From CAIVAT01 sp049317265 (GTDB taxonomy: Bacteria > Bacteroidota > Bacteroidia > Bacteroidales > FEN-979): 64,000 bases of DNA. The notes below the pieces were generated by a model that was given only the letters and a program-made list of their open reading frames with translations, was not told the DNA's origin and did not search any database. The stretch spans positions 62,001 to 126,000 of the forward strand of contig JBMOIP010000006.1 in assembly GCA_049317265.1 (NCBI GenBank). The letters are read 5' to 3'. A program made the position numbers and the translations under genes. Below, one piece after another: positions 53,634-62,100 of the stretch (positions within the stretch are counted from its first letter, which is position 1; every line of letters begins with the position of its first letter).

Positions 53634-55961
53634 CTATTTCAGGTTGGGCCTGGGGCCCATGTTGAAGATCAGGGTGCCGCCGGCCACCAGGTCGGCATGA
53701 TCGAGAAATGGCTTGTCAAGGGTTTTCCCGTTAAGGGTCATCGATTGGATATAGATATTTTTTTCACTGAAGCCAATGGCTTTGAATTTGAACACCTTGT
53801 TACCGGGAAGAGCGATGGTGGCCGATGGCACACAAGGGGTTCCGATCGCATATTGTGTAGTTCCCGGGCAGACCGGATAAAAACCAAGGACGCTGAAAAC
53901 ATACCATGCGCTCATCTGCCCGCAATCGTCGTTACCGCATAGACCATCGGGCTTGTTGCGATACATGGTATTCACAATGAGGCGAATACGTTCCTGCGTT
54001 TTCCACGGCATCGAAGTCCAGTCATAGAGGTAGGCAACATGGTGGCTGGGCTCGTTTCCATGAACATAGTTACCGATAAGTCCGGCACGGGTCACATCCT
54101 CGGTTTCGTTAAAATATTTGTCATCCAGGTACATGGTGAAGAGGGAGTCGAGGCGGTTGATAAAGTGATTTTCGCCTCCCATCAGCCCGATATAGTAGGT
54201 TACATCATGCGGCACATAGAGTGAATAATTCCATGAATTTCCCTCGATAAATCCCTGCCCGATGGTGGTGAGCGGATCGAATGGGGTTTTCCAGGTTCCA
54301 TCTGATTTTTTTGCACGGATAAATCGCGTTGACGGATCGAAAAGGTTCCGATAATTAAGGGAACGTTCAGAGAAAATCTGCAGCTGATCTTCGGCAAACT
54401 GCTTTTCATGGTCGGTTGGTTCCTTTGCAGCGATCAAAGCCTTTGCAAACTGTGCGATGGTATAGTCATCATAGGCATATTCGAGGGTGATCGAGGCGGA
54501 GTTGCCCAATTTGTCGTCAGGGACGAATCCATATTTCATATAATCAGGGATGCCGTCATAGCGTTGGTTGGTTGCAGAGGCAACACAGGCTTGTAATGCT
54601 TTACCAGCGTCAAATCCGCGGATTCCCTTCACGTAGGCATCGGCAATAACGGGAACGCTGTGGTACCCGATCATGCACCAGTTCTCATTCCCATGATGCG
54701 ACCAGACAGGCAGCATATGTTCAGGACTCTGATCAAAATGGGCCAGCATGGAATTTACAATGTCAGATGCGCGTTTTGGGTAGAGCAGGGTGAGGAGGGG
54801 ATGTTCGGCCCGGTAGGTATCCCAGAGTGAAAATGTAGTGTAATTGGTGAAACTCGCAGCTTTATGAATGTTCTGGTCGATGCCACGGTAGAGACTGTCA
54901 ACATCGTTGTAAACCACCGGCGACTGCAGCACATGGTAGAGGGCTGTGTAGAAATTGACTTTCCGATCGTCTGATCCTTCAATCCTGATCCGCTGAAACT
55001 CCTGTTCCCAGGCATTTTGAGCTTGTTGCCGAACACGGTCAAAATTCCAGTCGGGGATTTCGGTGTCCAGGTTCTCCAGTGCACCTGCCATGCTGACCCC
55101 TGAAAGGGCGATTTTAACTTCAATTTGCTCACCATCACCGGTGGAGAAATCAAAATGGGCCCGGATCTTCTTGCCGGCCATCTCCGGGAAGTTATCCTGC
55201 TGGTTGAATTTTCGCCAGAAACCACGGTAAACAGGTTGTTCATCGTTCCTGAATCCGTAACTTTTAAAAGGTTTTGAGAAACTCAGGGCAAAATAGATGT
55301 AGCGGGTTCTCGCCCATCCGCGGGTGATGCGGTAACCTGTGATGAGGGTATCGTTGTGAACCTGCACCTGGGCCCATAGCACTTTGCCGTCGTAATTATA
55401 GATCCCGTGAAGCATATCGAGAATGATATGGGCGCTGTCGCTTTTCGGGAAAGTGTAGCGGTGGAAACCTGCCCGTGTGGTGGCAGTGAGTTCAGCCTCT
55501 ACATTGGGATCATCGAGGTGCACCCTGTAATAACCGGGTGAAGCTTTTTCTGTCTCCTTGCGGAACCGGGAACGGTAACCCGATTCGGGGTGGCCGGCAG
55601 TTCCCGGATTCAACCGGAGTCTGCCGGTGGTCGGCATGATCAGAAAATCGCCCAGGTCGGAGTGCCCTGTGCCGTTGAAATGGGTATGGCTGAAACCGAC
55701 AATGGTTTTATCAAGATATTGGTATCCGGCACAATAACGATAAACATCCGGGTTGTATTTGCCATTTCTTTCATAAGGAATGGTGTCGGTGTCGGGGCTT
55801 AATTGCACAAAACCAAACGGCACACAGGCTCCGGGGAATGTGTGACCCATCTCCTGGGTGCCGACGAATGGATTGACATAACTGCCCAGGGTTGCTGTTT
55901 GTGCATTCATGATGGTTGAGAGCATTGCACAAAAAATAAGCAATATCAATCGCTTCATCAT
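53634..55961 (-). CDS. GH92 family glycoside hydrolase (alpha-mannosidase)
   Basis: The 775-residue protein has a signal peptide ending near MNAQ and the GH92 signatures VNPFVGTQEMGHTFPGACVPFG at the mature start, HHGNENWCMIGYHSVPVI and NDDCGQMSAWYVFSVLGFYPV. These enzymes remove alpha-mannose residues from N-glycans and related glycans, using Ca2+. It acts in the periplasm or outside. The ATG shares bases with the stop of the upstream nucleoid-associated gene (TGATG), so translation is coupled. Confidence 0.95.
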   Translation of the reverse strand: MMKRLILLIFCAMLSTIMNAQTATLGSYVNPFVGTQEMGHTFPGACVPFGFVQLSPDTDTIPYERNGKYNPDVYRYCAGYQYLDKTIVGFSHTHFNGTGHSDLGDFLIMPTTGRLRLNPGTAGHPESGYRSRFRKETEKASPGYYRVHLDDPNVEAELTATTRAGFHRYTFPKSDSAHIILDMLHGIYNYDGKVLWAQVQVHNDTLITGYRITRGWARTRYIYFALSFSKPFKSYGFRNDEQPVYRGFWRKFNQQDNFPEMAGKKIRAHFDFSTGDGEQIEVKIALSGVSMAGALENLDTEIPDWNFDRVRQQAQNAWEQEFQRIRIEGSDDRKVNFYTALYHVLQSPVVYNDVDSLYRGIDQNIHKAASFTNYTTFSLWDTYRAEHPLLTLLYPKRASDIVNSMLAHFDQSPEHMLPVWSHHGNENWCMIGYHSVPVIADAYVKGIRGFDAGKALQACVASATNQRYDGIPDYMKYGFVPDDKLGNSASITLEYAYDDYTIAQFAKALIAAKEPTDHEKQFAEDQLQIFSERSLNYRNLFDPSTRFIRAKKSDGTWKTPFDPLTTIGQGFIEGNSWNYSLYVPHDVTYYIGLMGGENHFINRLDSLFTMYLDDKYFNETEDVTRAGLIGNYVHGNEPSHHVAYLYDWTSMPWKTQERIRLIVNTMYRNKPDGLCGNDDCGQMSAWYVFSVLGFYPVCPGTTQYAIGTPCVPSATIALPGNKVFKFKAIGFSEKNIYIQSMTLNGKTLDKPFLDHADLVAGGTLIFNMGPRPNLK

Positions 55962-57004
55962 CAGGCCTCCTCCTTGAAATATAGTTTGTAGTAGTTCAGT
56001 TGTTTCACATCGTCAAACCCTTTTTCAACCATCTGTCGTTCTCCGTGGATGTAGATATGGAAATTTTTATCCAGTTTGATCACGCTCTTCATAAACCGTG
56101 ACTGGCTTTTCACGGCGCTTTCTGATATCTGGAAATTTTCGGGGATATCCAGGTCGTGTTCATCGCGAAACTGGTTTTTATATTCAGAAAAGGAGCTGAT
56201 GATGGCGGGTGTACTGAGTACTTGTTCGTTGAACTCCTCCATTTCGAACTCCTCGTTCTCTTTGAGAAATTTCATTGAACGGTTGAGCATGTCGGCCTGG
56301 TCGGCCCTGGAGACCTCGAATTCCTGCGGAAGCTTATCGTTGACAAACTTTCTGCAGAGGTCCATCACCGCGCGGGTGTTGTGAAAATTATCGGAACGCG
56401 GCTTTACCTGAAGGAAATCGTCACGCCAGTATTGCGCTTCATTACCCTTGTTCAGGTTGTCAATGATGGCGACCGCATAGCCCTCCTCCCGGCCGGTATT
56501 GAAAATGAGGCAGCCTTTGTCGAGTTTGTTGATGTTGATCCCGTCGTCGTGCCCGATCTCGTAAAAGCCGCCCAAAGGATAGACTTTCAGGTAGGTTTCC
56601 CGGGATTCAGATTTGAAAAGTCCTACAACATCCATCAACTCATCGTTGAACCAGCAGTTTTGCAGGTATGCAACATAAAACTCCCCGGTTTTGATTTTAG
56701 GATGGGTTGAATGGCGGTAGAGATGCTGTGCAAAGTGTCCCGACTGTTCCAGGAGGCACTGCGGATTGTCGAAAATGGCGCTGACATAGTGAAAAACCTC
56801 GTTCATTTCAAGGTCAGAAGGGTGTGAAAGGTTATAGAGTTCATCGCCTTTGAAGGGGGAGAGGAAATACTGCAGTAACAGAGGTTTTACCACTTCGCTC
56901 ACTTCAAGCAGCTTACCTGAAAGTTCCACGCCCTCATCGGTTGATTTATTTCCGACTTTATGGAGGGCGAGGGAGGCAAGTGCTGATTCATCAAAACGCA
57001 TCAT
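55961..57004 (-). CDS. nucleoid-associated protein (37-kDa NdpA/YejK family)
   Basis: The 347-residue soluble protein matches the NdpA family throughout: a LALHKVGNK start, KTGEFYVAYLQNCWFNDE, then KGCLIFNT and a YWRDDFLQVKPR segment. It would bind DNA with other nucleoid proteins. A TAATTTTG element (minus strand, 57025-57032) lies just upstream. Coupling to a secreted mannosidase is odd and probably accidental operon structure. Confidence 0.88.
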   Translation of the reverse strand: MMRFDESALASLALHKVGNKSTDEGVELSGKLLEVSEVVKPLLLQYFLSPFKGDELYNLSHPSDLEMNEVFHYVSAIFDNPQCLLEQSGHFAQHLYRHSTHPKIKTGEFYVAYLQNCWFNDELMDVVGLFKSESRETYLKVYPLGGFYEIGHDDGININKLDKGCLIFNTGREEGYAVAIIDNLNKGNEAQYWRDDFLQVKPRSDNFHNTRAVMDLCRKFVNDKLPQEFEVSRADQADMLNRSMKFLKENEEFEMEEFNEQVLSTPAIISSFSEYKNQFRDEHDLDIPENFQISESAVKSQSRFMKSVIKLDKNFHIYIHGERQMVEKGFDDVKQLNYYKLYFKEEA

Positions 57005-57024
57005 TACTATGATTTTTGGAGGAT

Positions 57025-57032
57025 CAAAATTA
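57025..57032 (-). promoter_or_regulatory. putative -7 element (TAATTTTG)
   Basis: On the minus strand this is an exact TAnnTTTG match 20 bp before the ATG of the nucleoid-associated gene. Confidence 0.5.
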
Positions 57033-57063
57033 TCATTTTCCGGCGAGGTTAAGGGTAGTTATT

Positions 57064-57117
57064 AACCACAGTAGGCACAATAGGAATTCTATGTGCCCTA
57101 TTGTGCCTACAGTGGTT
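57064..57117. repeat. long near-perfect intergenic hairpin
   Basis: A 21-bp stem with one mismatch (57064-57084 with 57097-57117) and a 12-nt loop fills the space between the PepSY gene end and the nucleoid-associated gene. It carries CACAATAGG and GTGGTTA words related to the other CTTTGTG-type palindromes. There is no T-run, so its role as a terminator is uncertain. Confidence 0.8.
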
Positions 57118-57121
57118 ACAA

Positions 57122-57688
57122 TCAGGAATAGAAGATCAGGAAGAGTGCCGGCAGGATAATGCCAATGGCTGTAAGCCAGGCGCCTCTTCCGAGGATTCCG
57201 TTTTTACCGCGGAGGACAAACAACCCCGTGATGGCCAGGATGATGAGTCCGGCGGCATAGAGGTCGGAAAACCAGGTGTACCACTTCTTGAGGTTGTTGT
57301 AGTGAAGCATGTTCATCTCTTTGATGACATACCGGGTGGTTTTATGTTCCATCTGGGATTCCCCTGTATTCAGATCGATATAGACAAAGCCAGTGGTAAG
57401 GAAAATCTGTACATACCCATCGCCGGTGATAAAACTCTTATAGTGGTTTCTCTCTTTTACCTGGTCGAGCACACTGAAAACGTAAGTCTGGTTGACCTGC
57501 CCGTCCTTAGGAAGCGGCAGTTTCAGGTCTGTGTAGGTTTTACCATAGTCGGGATGTTGAAAATCACCCGACTTGAAGTGGTTGAGAACGATGCCTGAGA
57601 TGGCATAGATCAGCGTCATGCCAACACACAGGTAGCCTATGTCGCGGTGAAGCACATTGTTCCACCGGCGGAGTGTTTTGACTTGCAT
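57122..57688 (-). CDS. PepSY-associated transmembrane protein
   Basis: The 188-residue protein has one membrane helix near the N-terminus (YLCVGMTLIYAISGIVLNHF) and two near the C-terminus. Between them lies a PepSY-like periplasmic part with GFVYIDLNTGESQ and MLHYNNLKKWYTW. The pattern resembles PiuB/FoxB-type iron-siderophore reductases, but it is much shorter. It starts 2 bp after the lipoprotein gene and is probably co-translated with it. Confidence 0.8.
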   Translation of the reverse strand: MQVKTLRRWNNVLHRDIGYLCVGMTLIYAISGIVLNHFKSGDFQHPDYGKTYTDLKLPLPKDGQVNQTYVFSVLDQVKERNHYKSFITGDGYVQIFLTTGFVYIDLNTGESQMEHKTTRYVIKEMNMLHYNNLKKWYTWFSDLYAAGLIILAITGLFVLRGKNGILGRGAWLTAIGIILPALFLIFYS

Positions 57689-57690
57689 GG

Positions 57691-58245
57691 TTACTTAATT
57701 TCGATGAAGCTGTCTGCCTCGATGGAGAAGAAAGAGAGATGGTCTTTCCCGCTGTTCTTCAGATCGTCGCGCAACGCATTGATCTGTTCCAGTTTCTCGG
57801 TAACACCCTGGTCTTCATGTCCTTTTGCGCCTGTATGAATTCCGACACTGTGATTTTCCACTGGTTTTTTCACTTCAGCTTCCCATTCGTTGAGGTACTT
57901 GGCGTCGATGCGTTCCTCTTTGAGGGTCCCGATCACACGCACTTTGCTTCCGACGAGCGCGTCGTCAAATTTTGCAATTTTAGGCCCCGTGGTCACTTCC
58001 ACACGGATGCTGTCGGTGCCGTCGACAAGGAACATCCGTTTTCCACCGTGTTTGCACAGGTGCAGGACTGTACCTTCGATGATGACAGGCTTGTCGATGC
58101 AGTTGTCAGCCTGTTTTTCAAATGTAAGGACAGCCAGCAGGGTGGTGTCATTTTTAGGAGCGGTTGCAGCCTCTTTTGTTCCCTGGTTGCAAGCAATCAC
58201 CGCGAACATGATAACGATCAACAGCGGAAATAGTCTCTTTGTCAT
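57691..58245 (-). CDS. putative OB-fold lipoprotein
   Basis: The 184-residue protein has a lipoprotein signal (FAVIACNQG, Cys20). An OB-fold-like domain follows (about 40-120: IIEGTVLHLCKHGGKRMFLVD, IRVEVTTGP, KVRVIGTLKEE), then a His/Lys-rich tail. The CKHGG motif hints at metal or heme contact, but no family with known function is recognised. ATG 58245 is preferred over 58269, because MTKRLF begins a normal signal. It is in one unit with the PepSY gene. Confidence 0.7.
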   Translation of the reverse strand: MTKRLFPLLIVIMFAVIACNQGTKEAATAPKNDTTLLAVLTFEKQADNCIDKPVIIEGTVLHLCKHGGKRMFLVDGTDSIRVEVTTGPKIAKFDDALVGSKVRVIGTLKEERIDAKYLNEWEAEVKKPVENHSVGIHTGAKGHEDQGVTEKLEQINALRDDLKNSGKDHLSFFSIEADSFIEIK

Positions 58246-58400
58246 GGGTTTGGGTTTGGTTCGTTGCAAAGATCATCATTTTTCTGTTATTTTCAAAACA
58301 GGTCAAAATGGCCATACACCCACATGTGACAGGGAGGGGAGTGATGTTTGTCAATTGCTTATTATTTACAATCATACGTGAATCACTGGGTTTATTTGCG

Positions 58401-58408
58401 TATCTTTG
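58401..58408 (+). promoter_or_regulatory. putative -7 element for the RRM gene (TATCTTTG)
   Basis: This is an exact TAnnTTTG match 230 bp before the ATG at 58639. If used, it yields a long leader, as in cold-shock RNA-binding proteins. Confidence 0.5.
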
Positions 58409-58554
58409 CAGCGGCTTTTGAATATTCAGAGATCCACAAGGCAAGCCATTCAGTCGTTATCATTTCCTCGAAGTTGTATCGCCGCCGGTTCCTTCTCGTG
58501 ATTGAAGCTTAAAATCACCAGCCATCCACTATTCATTCACTCTGTAATTGCATG

Positions 58555-58609
58555 AAATACCCATACAAAAGACCCTTAGGCTAACCTTGTATGTGAATTA
58601 TGGGTATTT
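58555..58609 (+). promoter_or_regulatory. leader with two mutually exclusive hairpins
   Basis: AAATACCCATA (58555-58565) pairs perfectly with TATGGGTATTT (58599-58609). A shorter inner pairing, CATACAA (58562-58568) with TTGTATG (58587-58593), shares the CATA bases, so only one can form. This lies 30 nt before the RRM start codon and could regulate translation. Confidence 0.5.
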
Positions 58610-58638
58610 GTTGCGACCATTAAAACAAAACAACACAC

Positions 58639-59079
58639 ATGAAAAACATTTTTGTATCAAATTTGAGTTTCAGGATCAATGATGAAGATCTGAAACAGGC
58701 GTTTGCTGACTATGGCGCCGTAACTTCAGCAAAAGTAATTAAAGACAATTTTTCAGGAAGATCAAGGGGATTTGGTTTCGTGGAAATGACCAATGATGAA
58801 GAGGCGACCAAAGCGATTGAAGAGTTGAACAATGCAGAGTTCGATGGCAAGGTCATGACTGTTTCAGAAGCAAGACCCAAAACCGACCGTAAACCAGGTG
58901 GTTTCGGCGATTCACGCGGCGGTGGCGGCGGATACAGTGGCGGCAGTGGCGGCGGCGGCGGATACAGCGGCGGTGGCGGTTATGCCGGCGGCGGTTCCCG
59001 TGGCGGCAGTGGCGGCGGTGGAAGGGACAGTGGCGGAAGAGACAGCGGAGCACGTGGTGGTTTCAAAAAAAGATTTTAA
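58639..59079 (+). CDS. RRM RNA-binding protein with glycine-rich tail
   Basis: The 146-residue protein has one RRM domain (1-80): RNP2 IFVSNLSF, RNP1 RSRGFGFVEM. A Gly/Ser/Tyr/Arg tail with GGGGYSGG repeats follows. It binds single-stranded RNA and, in bacteria, is usually cold-induced or abundant. The tail DNA is a GGC-rich repeat and prone to length change. Confidence 0.93.
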   Translation: MKNIFVSNLSFRINDEDLKQAFADYGAVTSAKVIKDNFSGRSRGFGFVEMTNDEEATKAIEELNNAEFDGKVMTVSEARPKTDRKPGGFGDSRGGGGGYSGGSGGGGGYSGGGGYAGGGSRGGSGGGGRDSGGRDSGARGGFKKRF

Positions 59080-59100
59080 GAAACGGGTCTCGTTTTTTTT
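59080..59100 (+). terminator. weak intrinsic terminator
   Basis: A 5-bp stem (AAACG/CGTTT) is followed by a run of T directly after the RRM stop. It is a short stem, so termination may be partial. Confidence 0.4.
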
Positions 59101-59132
59101 CTACATTCGTAGAGAACTTCAAGATACCTGTC

Positions 59133-62100
59133 ATGAAGAAATATTCTCTCTACTTTATTTTAGCTGGCATCGTGGTTTTCTGCGGTGCCATGCTTGTTTT
59201 AGCGCATAAAGGTAAAACACAGTCCGCGCTGACAAAGGTTAATCCCGCCTTCAGGGAATATGTCCAGGGCTTTACGTCGGGAACCCTTTCCACCCGGTCC
59301 TCCATCAAGGTGAGGCTCAACGACGATTTTGCCGATACAGGCGACTTCAATGTCGAGGTTAAGGAGAAATTTTTCAGGTTTAATCCTGACATCGCCGGTA
59401 AAACTTTCTGGAGCGACAGTCGTACCCTGGAGTTCCTTCCGGATGAAAAGTTACCGCAAAACCAGCTTTATACAGTAGATTTTTTCCTTTCAAAACTGCT
59501 CACCCTTCCCGATTCTTTAAAAACAATGACGTTCCAGTTCCGCACGATGGAGCAGGAGTTGAGCGTTGGAGTGGACAATCATAAAGCTTATTCACACAGC
59601 GACTTATCCAGGGAGCACCTCAACGGGGTCCTTCAGGTATCTGACCTGGTGGATGGTCCGGGGGTTGAGAAGGTCCTCACTGCCAGCCAGGGTGGAAGAA
59701 GTCTGCCGGTGGTATGGATCCATGATCAGAAAAAACGCATGCATCTTTTCCAGGTTGATTCAATCACCCGGGGTAAAGAGGCCAGCGAGGTGAAACTTAC
59801 CTGGGACGGATCGCCTGTTGACTCAAAATCTTCGGGAAGTACCACAGTCGAAATTCCCGCACTGGGTGATTTCAAAGTTATTTCTGCCATTAGTTACCCG
59901 AATGCCCAGCAATGCCTGAGGGTGCAGTTCTCCGACCCGCTCAGGCCCGATCAGAATCTCGATGGACTCTTCAGGGTGGGGAAATTCGACAACGTGCGGT
60001 ACACCATGGAGGATAACCTTCTATGGATTTTTCTGCAAGAGAGCCGCGATCAGAAAATAAGCCTGACACTGGAACCATCCGTCCGCAACATCAACCAGGT
60101 TCCCCTCGGAAAGCGTTTTACCACACAGGTAGTTCTTGAAAATACCAAACCAAACGTGCGGTTTGTGGGCGACGGGGTGATCCTTCCCAGTTCCAACGGG
60201 ATGTTGCTGCCCTTCGAAGCGGTTAATCTGAATGCCGTTGACGTAAAGGTAATACGCATCTTTGCATCTAACATCCTGCAGTTTTTACAGATCAACGACT
60301 TGAATGACAACAGTCAGCTTGCCAGGGTCGGCAGGGTAGTTCTGAAAAAGACGATACCGCTCACCGGGGTATCCGATTACGGAAAGTGGAATCGATACTC
60401 TATCGACCTATCCGGGCTCATGCAGACGGAACCGGGTGCTATTTACTCCGTAATCCTCCGGTTCAAAAAAACCTATTCAACATATCCATGTTCCGACACC
60501 TCATCGGCGGAAAAAACCGTTAACGACATGGTCATTGAACATGATGCAGACCAGGATAACGAGGAAGGCTGGGACTATTACAGCAGCTACGAAGAAAATG
60601 ATTATCGCGACGGGGGCTGGCAGAACTACCAGTGGGAGGAGCGTGACAATCCATGCAAGGCATCCTATTTTTTCAATAAGTCGATCTGCCGGAATGTACT
60701 GGCATCCGACCTGGGAATGATCGCCAAAGCCGGCAGCGATCATAATTACAATATTTTCGTAACCGACCTGATCTCCGGAAAACCATTGCAGGGGGCCAAT
60801 ATCGAATTTTTTAATTTCCAGTTGCAGGGCATGGGAAAAGCCACCACCGATGGGGATGGAAAGGCGGTTGTCCCCATGAAAAAGCGGCCGTTCATTGTCG
60901 TCGCACACAATGGTTCCCAAACGGGATACCTCAAACTCGCCGAAGGAAGTGCCTTGTCACTTAGTATGTTCGATGTCAGTGGTGAGCCTGTTCAGAAGGG
61001 CATCAAAGGATTCATCTATGGTGAGCGGGGCGTCTGGCGGCCAGGGGATTCGGTTTACCTCACCTTTGTACTCGAAGATAAATTGCACCAGTTGCCTTTG
61101 CACCACCCGGTAACCATGTCGTTATTTAATCCAAACGGCCAGTTGATCAACCGGATGGTAAGAACAACACCGGTGAACGGATTTTACAACTTCAGCACAA
61201 TTACGGCCAGTGATGCGCCAACCGGAAATTGGCTGGCGAAGGTGAACGTGGGCGGTGTTGAATTTCAAAAAAACCTGAAAATAGAGACGGTAAAGCCTAA
61301 CAGGTTGAAGATTAACTTCGATTTTAAGACAGACCGGCTGATAAAAGATAAAGTCCCTGCAGCCATGCTCGAAGCAACCTGGCTTACCGGCGCCACGGCG
61401 AGAAACCTTAAGGCTAAAGTGATGCTTACTTTGTCGAAGTCGGTCACCGATTTTAAAAGCTACCCCGGATTCGTATTTGATAATCCTACGGCAGGTTTTG
61501 CGGCAGAAAACATCACGGTTTTCGACGGGCGCCTTGATGCCAACGGCCATACCCTGGTCTCCCCTAAGATTCATGTCACCAACATTGCTCCCGGGGCGCT
61601 CAGGGCAAGTTTTGAGACCATGGTTTTTGAAGACGGGGGCGATTTCAGCGTTGACCGTTTCTCCATTCCCTATTATCCTTATCAATCGTACGCCGGGCTG
61701 AGTGTGCCTGAAGGTACAAAGGGCGACCGGGTGCTTTTTACCGACAAATCATACCAGATCAACCTGTTGAATGTGGATGCACAGGGGGTCCTGGTTCCTT
61801 CAAACCGGCTGAAGGTAGAGGTTTTCAAGCTCGACTGGCGCTGGTGGTGGGATGATTCTGAAGAGGGATCAGCCGACTTTATCTCCACAACCTATCTCAG
61901 GCCATCTGATTCGTCAACCGTTAAAACGGTAAACGGCCGGGCCACTTTTACCTTCCAGGCCGAATACAACAACTGGGGAAGGTACCTGATCAAGGTGACC
62001 GACAAAACCTCGGGTCATGCGGCCGGAAAGGTGGTGTATGTCGACTGGCCTGGCTATTTCCGCATGCCGGGCGGTGAAAAGCAGGCAGCTGCCATGCTGA

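Larger units (their letters stand above)
58246..58638. other. intergenic region with promoter and long leader of the RRM gene
   Basis: There is no supported gene in 393 bp. It contains an exact TAnnTTTG element (58401-58408) and then about 225 nt of leader with an inverted repeat at 58555-58609. Confidence 0.6.

Noticed and set aside
58853..59053. Minus-strand frame rich in His/Arg opposite the Gly-rich tail
   Set aside because: It is the antisense of GGC repeats, with no independent coding evidence.
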